From: CAVPDG01 sp963702535
GTDB lineage: Bacteria; Chloroflexota; Anaerolineae; Anaerolineales; UBA4823
Assembly: GCA_963702535.1 (NCBI GenBank)
Contig: CAVPDG010000006.1
Coordinates: forward strand, 1-21,877
DNA: 21,877 nucleotides
Direction: 5' to 3'
The notes beneath the pieces were generated by a model. The model did no database searches, was not told the DNA's origin, and saw only the letters and a list, made by a program, of their open reading frames with translations. Below are positions 16,801 to 21,877 of the stretch, one piece after another. A program made the position numbers and the translations under genes. Position 1 is the first letter of the stretch, and each line of letters begins with the position of its first letter.

Positions 16801-17241
16801 GAGCCTGCCGCTGCCCGCCAGCATTTTGCCGAAGCCTGGCAGCGCCTGGATGCGCTGGACATGCCCGGGAATGGTCAGGACGCCCTGGCGGGGCTGGCGC
16901 GCAGCTCTCTCTCCGTGGGAGAGGCGGCTCTAGCCCTGGAATACACCCGCGGAGTCTGGGAATACCTGGTTGAGAACGGCGCGCAGGCGCTGGAATTCCC
17001 CATCCTGGCTTACCAGACCTGCGCGCAGGTGTTCGCTGTTGCCGGCGACCCAGCCAGCGGAGAAAATGCCATCCGCCGCGGCTGCCAGGAGCTGCAGGAG
17101 CGCGCTGGCAAGATCAGCGACCCTGCCTGGCGGGAAGCCTTTCTGGAGAATATTCCCGAGCACAGGATCATAGCTCGCTTGTGGCGCAAGGATAATGAAT
17201 ATATAAGAAGCGCGCCGCTTTTCTGCTTGCGGTGCGGATAA
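13852..17241 (+). CDS. Class III adenylate/guanylate cyclase fused to ATPase and TPR domains
   Basis: A 1129-residue cytoplasmic regulator, intact over 3.4 kb. Residues 1-55 are a helical lead with LDAQRAILGD. Residues ~60-240 form a class III nucleotidyl cyclase with both metal-binding aspartates: Asp69 in FTDIVGST and Asp113 in YQGDGLMAIFG. Next is an AAA/STAND-type ATPase with Walker A GEPGIGKS (290-297) and Walker B LLLVFDD (416-422). From about residue 640 to 1090 the protein is repeated helical pairs (TPR-like), probably the input or partner-binding part. The product is likely cAMP; specificity cannot be read safely. The downstream gene encodes a cNMP-binding phosphatase, so producer and reader lie together. 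ATG 13852 is preceded by a G-rich stretch. The last ~15 residues (after ARLWRKDNE) look unlike the family and may reflect a late frameshift. Confidence 0.92.
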   Translation: MESPSQDQLNDERRQLELAVAALDAQRAILGDAVVDAALVSLREKLARLDARPGEKSPQLKFVTILFTDIVGSTQISQGLDAEDTLAVMDEALQRFGAVVERHGGRVLRYQGDGLMAIFGAPLAREGDAERAVHAGLSLLDEASRYAVTVQERWGLADFKIRVGLNTGQAMVGAGVEAENTVMGMAINLAARMESSAPPGCLLISHDTYRQVRGLFDVQAQPPLLVKGKDEPVQTYLVLRATPRSQQTSRRGVAGVQTHLVGRDAELETLQRAFLEAIETRQAQLVTIVGEPGIGKSRLAAEFERWVDLQPLGACRFHAAAAEGLSGTPYALLRDLFASRFSILESDSAAQARQKLEEGLSAYLEDDAGVKAHVIGALLGFEAAGLAEKDDPQQLRQQALFYLQGYFTALAEASPLLLVFDDIHWADGPSLDAIRELVRRCHGSRLVALCLTRLRLFDIHPEWEGAQPGENIVRSRLDLAPLSAGSSRQLAAQVLSRLESAPPELSELLVERSDGNPYYLEELVNMLIDEGVIVAEGDGGSWQVDAQRLHSVRIPPTLTAVIQARLELLPAEARQTLQGASVVGRNFWDSLLQAISKEDSPPAPQLALLANQKIVNSEAISQFAGSQEYSFNHALFQEMVYQTLLKEQRRLIHAGVARWLAQAAESSKRVEEFAALVARHYLLAQEKDPAADWSILAGKRAISQGAYPEARRFFDQALELLPPADLHRRWQALLGRDEVLGVLGDASARQADDLALIDLARQMGDENCLAQAYARQGYYLAVTGEERLALQAYTASDQAARRAGNVEAQADVLAMQVVSLTHLGELEQAASLMQAVLALLPQIGDEIIQARALTNLSVYLSGTGDLSRAAQLMQQTLAITRRLGDSAGETIVLNNLGYYTVIMGMPEQGRQDLQRALLIAQKIGFTKIIIYSQLNLGLAHLRLGDRSAARQVLEQALTGAAGVDHFAFAVASTYLGLEAEATGEPAAARQHFAEAWQRLDALDMPGNGQDALAGLARSSLSVGEAALALEYTRGVWEYLVENGAQALEFPILAYQTCAQVFAVAGDPASGENAIRRGCQELQERAGKISDPAWREAFLENIPEHRIIARLWRKDNEYIRSAPLFCLRCG

Positions 17242-17270
17242 TCTCAGCCTACATTTTCATGGAGGAAAAG

Positions 17271-17698
17271 ATGCCAAGAAAAGTTGATTTTGACACAGAA
17301 GGTATGACAGTCACGATCCCCGATCAAAGACGGAAGATCAACGTGCGCAAGCTGGGATTAGGCAGCATGGAAAGCATGCCGCCGTTAAAGGCGGCTTTCA
17401 GCCGCATCGCCTGGTCGTGAATTTTGAGCTTTACGATGAAGACCAGCCGGAGGGCTACCTGGTCGAGTTCGATCAGCCATTCGAGCTTAAAGTGCGCTAC
17501 ACCCGGGCCGACATGCTGCGTGCCGAGCGTGAAGGCGCAGCGCTGGCGCTGGGCTTCTGGGATGGAAAATCCTGGGTGCGCTTCACCGCGGAAAAGCATG
17601 GCTTCCACCTGCAGCCTGACGCCAACCCTGCCAAGGGTGGCTTTGGTGTGGTTTCCATCGCGCAGTGGGGCGATCCTCCGGTTAGCTGGGGAAAATGA
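17271..17698 (+). CDS. Small conserved-looking protein of unknown function (frameshifted)
   Basis: I do not recognise this family. The start ATG at 17271 has an excellent GGAGG five bases upstream. The N-terminal part (VDFDTEGMTVTIPDQRRKINV) is in one frame, and the rest (from HRLVVNFELYDEDQPEGYL to the stop) is in another. One missing A at 17387-17389, or T at 17397-17399, joins them to about 142 residues. The product is soluble, acidic and probably beta-rich, with aromatic stretches such as ALGFWDGKSWVRF and a C-terminal VSIAQWGDPPVSWGK. There is no signal peptide or helix. Its stop overlaps the next start (ATGA), so it is coupled to the phosphatase gene. A role as target or adaptor of the phosphatase is possible but unproven. 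Confidence 0.65.
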
Positions 17699-18964
17699 CG
17701 GTCGGAGAACCGCAAATCGCGCAGGAGCAGGTCGAAGCCATCCTGGCGCAGGCGCCGTTGTTCCAATCCTTACCGCCGCAGGAGCTGCGCTACCTGGCGG
17801 ACCACCTGCGGGTGGTGGAGCTACCTCCCGGGGCGCTGTTGTTCCGTGAGGGCGAGCGCGGCGAGCATCTCTACATCGTGCAGCAGGGATTGCTCGAGAT
17901 CGTCAAAGCCCTGGATACGGGCGAGGCGCGCCTGCTCGGTCAGCGCGGTCCGGGTGAATTCATCGGGGAGATGAGCCTGTTCGATCTGGAAGGGCTGCGC
18001 ACCGCCAACGCGCGCGCCGTGCTGCCCCGCGCCTGATCGAGATGAGCCGCCAGGAGCTGGACGCATTGCTCACCCGCCAGCCGCGCCTGGCTTACCAGAT
18101 GGTGCGAGTGCTCACCGTGCGCCTGAAAAACTCAGAGAATGAATTGATCCGCGATCTTAAAGCCAAGAACCAGCTCTTGCAAGCGGCTTATGACGAGCTG
18201 AAGGCGGCTCAGGCAGAGCTGGTTGAGAAGGAAAAGCTCGAGCGTGAGCTGCAATTGGCACGCGATATCCAGATGAGCGTTCTGCCTGGGGCTCTGCCGG
18301 TTGTAGCGGGCTACGGGTTCGGGGCGCGGATCGCTCCCGCCCCGCCGTGGGCGGCGATTTTTACAACGTCTTCCCCGTGGGTCGCAACCGCATCGGGGTG
18401 CTGATCGGGGATGTCACCGATAAGGGCGTGCCGGCAGCCATCTTCATGGCGCAGACGCATGCCTTGCTCCAGTCGGAGGCCGCCCACGGTCGCTCGCCGC
18501 GCGATACGCTGCTGCGCGTCAACCACCAGCTCCTGCGCATGAACGCCCGCGGCATGTTCGCCACCGTTCTCTACGGCGTGCTGGACCCCCGCAGCGGCGA
18601 GTTCTGCTATGCGCGTGCCGGGCACGAGCTGCCTCTGCTGTGCCAGGAGGGCGAGGTCACCCTGCCGCCGCGCGGCGCGGGACAGCCGCTGGGCATCTTA
18701 CCCCGCCCTGAGCTCGACCAGCAAATGCTGCTCCTCTCGCCCGGCGCCACCCTGTTGCTCTATACGGATGGCGTTACGGATACGGCGGGTCCGCAGGCGG
18801 GCGCGTATGGCTTGCCGCGCCTGCGGCAGGCGCTCATCGCTGCATCCTCAAGCAGCGCTCAAGCCTGCTGCGACGAGATTTTTGGCAGCCTGCAAGCCTA
18901 CCAGGCGCAGGAAGTCCAATTCGACGATATCACCCTGGTAGCGGTCAATTGCCATGCCGGCTGA
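17695..18964 (+). CDS. Cyclic-nucleotide-binding SpoIIE/RsbU-type PP2C phosphatase (two frameshifts)
   Basis: A signalling phosphatase of about 422 residues. Residues ~15-115 form a cNMP-binding domain: PPGALLFREGERGEHLYIVQQG, then the phosphate-binding-cassette-like GEFIGEMSLFDLEGLRTA. A helical linker (ELIRDLKAKNQLLQAAYDEL) follows, with LELARDIQ-type heptads (LERELQLARDIQMSVLP). The PP2C domain has VGGDFYNVFPVGRN, LIGDVTDKGVPAAIFMA, LLLYTDGVTDT and FDDITLV, which hold the metal-binding aspartates. It probably dephosphorylates a Ser/Thr-phosphoprotein, such as an anti-sigma antagonist, when the nucleotide is bound. Two single-base gaps in C runs (18025-18028, 18340-18343) break the frame; restoring one C in each gives ARAVLPPRLIEMSRQ and APAPAVGGDFY. 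Start overlaps the previous stop (ATGA). Operon mate of the cyclase. Confidence 0.88.
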
Positions 18965-18975
18965 GATGCCCGGGA

Positions 18976-19806
18976 TCAGGGCTTTTCACCCCTCGCCAGC
19001 CGCAGGTTAATGTCTTCGACCACCCCAGGCACATCCGCGATCGAATCGACGACGTAATGGGCGCCCGCCCGCCGAAGCGTCTCACGCGCCTTGCTCAGCA
19101 GCGCTTCGAGCTCGGCGGGAGAGGCGGCGTTGCAGTCTTCCAGGCTCAAGCCCACCTCGTTGCCCGTCTTGGCTAACCCGACCGCCCACGCCCCGGCATT
19201 CAAACCTTCAGCGATGCCGGGCGGGGTATCATCGACCTTAACCGCCGCCGCTGGCGGATAGATACCCAGGTTGACCATATTCTGGATCAGCATCCACGGC
19301 TCGGGACGCCCCGCCGGCACCTGGCTGACGCATACGTTGCTATCAGCGATGTAGCCTTGCCGGGCTGCCGCTTCGACCACCAGCTCAAGCGCTTCCGTGA
19401 AGTACCCGGTGGTCGTCCCGATGCGGATACCTTTGAAGCGCAGGGTGGCTACCGCTTCCAGCGCGCCGGGGATCAGCTCGGCGTAATCCGCCAGGCACTG
19501 CATCTGGATCGGCTGGAACTCGCTGTACATCTCCTCGATATCCTGCGCCCTCACCGCACTGCCGCGGGCGCGCTGCCAATCGCTTGCCACCTCGCTTTGC
19601 TGGCAGATCGCCTGGATGCGCTCGCGCTTGCCCAGTCCCATCGGGCGGCGGGCTTGCTCGATGCTGATCGCCACCCCGTTGCGGCGGAAGACCTCGACGA
19701 ACGCCACCGCCGGGGCGATGCAGCCATAGTCGATGGTCGTCCCTGCCCAGTCCAGCACAACCAGTTTCACGGGTCCCTGATACGAGTGTTGGTAAGTGTG
19801 CTCCAT
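18976..19806 (-). CDS. phnX: Phosphonoacetaldehyde hydrolase (phosphonatase)
   Basis: Cleaves phosphonoacetaldehyde to acetaldehyde and phosphate, the last step of 2-aminoethylphosphonate use. The 276-residue product is a HAD-superfamily enzyme. VVLDWAGTTIDYG carries the nucleophile Asp19, RRPMGLGK carries Lys60, the Schiff-base lysine, and the 41-residue spacing equals that of the well-studied Bacillus enzyme (Asp12/Lys53). IGTTTGYFTEAL, AGRPEPWM and AVKVDDTPPGIAEG are the remaining HAD and substrate motifs. The start ATG at 19806 has AGGAGG five bases upstream. It lies 32 bases downstream of an EamA permease on the same strand, suggesting cotranscription. It converges with the phosphatase gene, 11 bases apart. 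No phnW transaminase is seen within the window. Confidence 0.93.
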   Translation of the reverse strand: MEHTYQHSYQGPVKLVVLDWAGTTIDYGCIAPAVAFVEVFRRNGVAISIEQARRPMGLGKRERIQAICQQSEVASDWQRARGSAVRAQDIEEMYSEFQPIQMQCLADYAELIPGALEAVATLRFKGIRIGTTTGYFTEALELVVEAAARQGYIADSNVCVSQVPAGRPEPWMLIQNMVNLGIYPPAAAVKVDDTPPGIAEGLNAGAWAVGLAKTGNEVGLSLEDCNAASPAELEALLSKARETLRRAGAHYVVDSIADVPGVVEDINLRLARGEKP

Positions 19807-19838
19807 CCCATCCTCCTCAGCAACGATGCGCAGGCGGT

Positions 19839-20709
19839 TCAGCCTCCCAGCGCGATCAAGATGATGCCCAGCGTGATCGTCACGGCAGCCATGATACGCA
19901 GATGGGGAGAGGCCTCTTTGAAGTAGAACGCCCCGACCGGCACTGCAATCACCAGGCTAAACTGGCGCAGCGCGGCGACGTAGCTGGTCTCCGTGCTGTA
20001 CTGGTAAGCCACCAGCACCAGCGTGTAAGCCGTGAAGAGCAGCGCCGCCATCACCGCCGGCCATATCCAATTCTCCAGCCCCCTCTCCAGGCTACCGGCT
20101 GGCGGTAAGCTCAGGAAAATCCAGAAGGTGATCAGAGAGACGGTCAGCGCCAGCACGTGATAGCGCAGCACGGGTGCGATGCCGGGGTCGAAGCGGTCGG
20201 CAGCCTGGTTATCTGCCAGGGTATAGCCCACCATGCCGGCTGCCGTGAGCAGGATCCAGATGGTGGTGCGGTTCAAGTAGCTGGAGAGGTGGATGCTGCG
20301 CAGCGATTCCAGCGGGCTGGTCATGCAGCCGATGGCTACCAGCAGGATCCCAGCCCAGCCGATGGCTGTGGGCGGGTTACCCAGGGCGATATCCGCCAGG
20401 GCGAGCGCCAGCACGGGCAGGGCGCGCGCCAGCGGGTAGACGACCGAGAACTCGCCGCTCTGGTAACCCTGCGTCAGCCCCAGGAAATACACCGCCAGGC
20501 AGACGCCGCTGAAGGTGAAATTACCCACACACCTTGCGGCAGCGGCGCCAACCAGACGCCCGCCAGCAGCACGGGGAGCAAGCCTACGGCAGCGATGAGC
20601 AGCGGCACGCGCAGGAAGATATCCCACCGCGGTATTTCCGCGCCAGCAAATTCCAGCCGGCATGAAAGAAGGCGGAGACGAGCGTGAGTGCGGCAGCCAG
20701 TGGGGACAC
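19839..20709 (-). CDS. EamA/DMT-family permease (two frameshifts)
   Basis: An inner-membrane permease of about 290 residues with roughly ten helices in two repeated halves, the drug/metabolite transporter fold. It begins at a GTG at 20709 (VSPLAAALTLVSAFFHAGWN). DIFLRVPLLIAAVGLLPVLL follows in a second frame, and the rest, from NFTFSGVCLAVYFLGLTQGY, is in a third. Two missing Cs (runs 20623-20625 and 20524-20526; G on the coding strand) join all parts as YRGGDIFLRV and GVWGNFTFSG. EFSVVYPLARALPVL and ETSYVAALRQFSLVIAV are typical EamA signatures at the end of each half. The GTG start lacks a clear ribosome site and lies close to the predicted transcription start. Being upstream of phnX, it may move a phosphonate or related compound; this is inferred from context only. 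Confidence 0.85.
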
Positions 20710-20732
20710 AGGGGGATCCGGATTGGGCTTAG

Positions 20733-20759
20733 TGTTACACGAGCGCCAGGGTTTGTCAA
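20733..20759 (-). promoter_or_regulatory. Putative promoter for permease-phnX operon
   Basis: On the minus strand TTGACA (20759-20754) is an exact -35 box. A weak -10 (TAACAC or AACACT) lies 16-17 bases on, and the GTG start at 20709 follows after a short leader. The 11-mer CCTTGACAAAC around the -35 also occurs, in opposite orientation, at the divergent promoter at 20814. Confidence 0.4.
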
Positions 20760-20824
20760 GGCGCAAGCGCAGCATATCCAGATAGACAAATACTATACAA
20801 ATACGCTGCAATACCTTGACAAAC
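20751..20824. repeat. Inverted 11-bp repeat in divergent promoter region
   Basis: GTTTGTCAAGG (20751-20761) and CCTTGACAAAC (20814-20824) are perfect inverted copies, 52 bases apart. Each contains the -35 box of a promoter firing outward. Beyond the hexamer they share five flanking bases, so a common regulator could bind both, but chance plus shared -35 sequence could also explain it. Confidence 0.5.
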
Positions 20825-20844
20825 TAAAGGGTTCTCGCTATAAT
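20816..20844 (+). promoter_or_regulatory. Perfect consensus sigma-70 promoter for ABC permease
   Basis: TTGACA (20816-20821), a 17-base spacer and TATAAT (20839-20844) match the consensus at all twelve positions with ideal spacing. The predicted transcription start is near 20851, giving a leader of about 50 bases before the ATG at 20900. Confidence 0.85.
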
Positions 20845-20899
20845 ACCCATCATTGAAAGAACTAAACCAGGCTTATAGCCTGCCGAGTGAGGTGCAAAG

Positions 20900-21877
20900 A
20901 TGTCTTTTTACCTGGCAATCAAAGAAGTATGGCGCAATAAAGGGCGCTTTTTCCTCTTAGCCTGGTGATCGCTCTGATCACCATCCTTGTTTTATTCATC
21001 GCCGGGCTGGCTGAAGGCTTGGCTACCGCTAACCGTGAGTACCTTGCCAAGCTGGATGCCCAGCTGCTCGTCTTCCAAAGCGACGTGCAGCTTTCCACGC
21101 TGACCAGCCGCCTGGGCAACGACACGCTGACCAAAGTGCGCCGCGTACCGGGCGTTGAAGCGGTTGGACCGGTTGGGCTGAGCAATGCAACGCTGGTCTT
21201 CACGAACGGCACCGAGGACCTGGATATATCGCTGGTGGGTTACGAGCCCGGCAAGCCGGGCGGAGCGCCAGCACTGCAAGGGCGTGACCTGAGAAACGCC
21301 CGCGCCTACGAAGCGGTCATCGACGGCGCTATCGCCCGCGAAGCCGGCGTGAAGGTCGGCGATACCATCACCCTGAAGTCCATCCAGGGTACGGAAGAGG
21401 AATACTATGACCTGAAAGTTTCCGGCATCACCGACGGTCGCCAGTACTTCTTCCAACCCTCCGTCTTCATCCCCCTGCAGGTATGGGACAAGGTACGCCC
21501 CCAGGGGACAGCCAGCAACGGCGACGAGCCGCTAACTTACAACATCCTTGCCGCCAGGCTCAGCCAGCCGGCTGCCCAGGCGGAGATGGCGCAGCTCATC
21601 CAGAGCCACGTCCCCGATGTCGAGGTGGCAGACTTGGTCACCGCCTATAAGGCTTCGCCGGGCTACTCTGCGCAGCAGAGCACACTCAACACGCAGACGG
21701 CGGTTTTACCCTGCTGATCGGCATCCTGGTCATCGGCGGCTTCTTCCAGATCCAAACGCTGCAAAAGGTGCCCAATATCGGCATGCTCAAAGCGATTGGC
21801 GCTTCCAACCCAACGATAGGGCTGGCGGTGATCATGCAGATCGTGGCGGTGACCATCTTCGGTGTGCTGCTGGGCAC
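20900..21877 (+). CDS. FtsX-like ABC transporter permease, partial (two frameshifts)
   Basis: The N-terminal part of a membrane permease of the FtsX/MacB/DevC-like type; it runs off the window edge. From the ATG at 20900 it reads MSFYLAIKEVWRNKGRFF, then in a second frame VIALITILVLFIAGLAEGL (first helix), followed by a large extracytoplasmic domain (about residues 45-265) with VRRVPGVEAVGPVGLSNA and REAGVKVGDTITLKS. It then continues in a third frame with TLLIGILVIGGFFQIQTLQK and IGMLKAIGAS, the second helix and the conserved permease motif. Single missing bases near 20948-20962 and at 21702-21703 explain both breaks. The ATPase partner and any membrane-fusion protein would lie beyond the window. 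The substrate is unknown. It is driven by a perfect consensus promoter. Confidence 0.87.

Noticed and set aside
13852..18964. Cyclase cassette as a CBASS/CRISPR-type nucleotide defence system
   Set aside because: The cyclase is class III rather than a CD-NTase or Cas10, and the downstream partner is a PP2C-type phosphatase, not a nuclease or membrane effector. Ordinary cAMP-type signalling is simpler.
18960..18985. Possible terminator between the convergent phosphatase and phnX genes
   Set aside because: Only a four-base stem (GCCC/GGGC) before TTTT can be formed; too weak to annotate.

Overview
The window looks like bacterial chromosome from a moderately GC-rich Chloroflexota, most likely Anaerolineae-like. 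That placement is an inference from gene content: a DUF5667-like helical domain, a long class III cyclase/ATPase/TPR regulator, repeat-rich multihaem cytochromes, and PII-like and DUF3592 proteins. No rRNA, tRNA, CRISPR array, insertion sequence or prophage is visible. No gene-free stretch exceeds 300 bases; the longest gaps are 7469-7692 and 6771-6938.

Layout. 31-1780 (minus): a small anchored protein translationally coupled to a CPA2-type cation/proton antiporter. 1917-2313 (minus): a frameshifted orphan. 2408-5417 (plus): glucuronate isomerase (uxaC) and 6-phosphogluconate dehydrogenase (gnd). 5429-6770 (minus): a PII-like protein followed by a Na+/Ca2+-exchanger-family antiporter. 6939-7468 (plus): a DUF3592-like membrane protein, closed by a very strong intrinsic terminator. 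7693-13775 (plus): the most interesting region, an electron-transfer operon with an 18-CxxCH anchored multihaem cytochrome, a second multihaem protein with about 24 CxxCH motifs built from a 117-bp tandem repeat, a 2x[4Fe-4S] protein, an FAD/NAD(P)-dependent oxidoreductase and a membrane b-type cytochrome with a bis-histidine pattern. 13852-18964 (plus): a cyclic-nucleotide cassette with a class III cyclase fused to an ATPase and TPRs, a small unknown protein, and a cNMP-binding/SpoIIE-type phosphatase. 18976-20709 (minus): an EamA permease and phosphonoacetaldehyde hydrolase (phnX). 20900-end (plus): an FtsX-like ABC permease cut by the window edge, preceded by a perfect consensus sigma-70-type promoter.

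How the parts fit. The redox operon reads as a path from cytosolic NAD(P)H through FAD and Fe-S centres to a two-haem membrane cytochrome b, and then to two very haem-rich proteins outside the membrane. The signalling cassette puts a cyclic-nucleotide producer and a cyclic-nucleotide-gated phosphatase in one operon. The acceptor of the first and the target of the second cannot be read from the sequence.

Data quality. Many genes carry frameshifts. Most are explained by one base missing from a short homopolymer (often C/G), which points to sequencing or consensus error rather than gene decay. Frameshifted genes are therefore annotated as single CDSs across the break. Three shifts in the multihaem repeat array are different: they are not homopolymer losses, and together they restore the starting frame.
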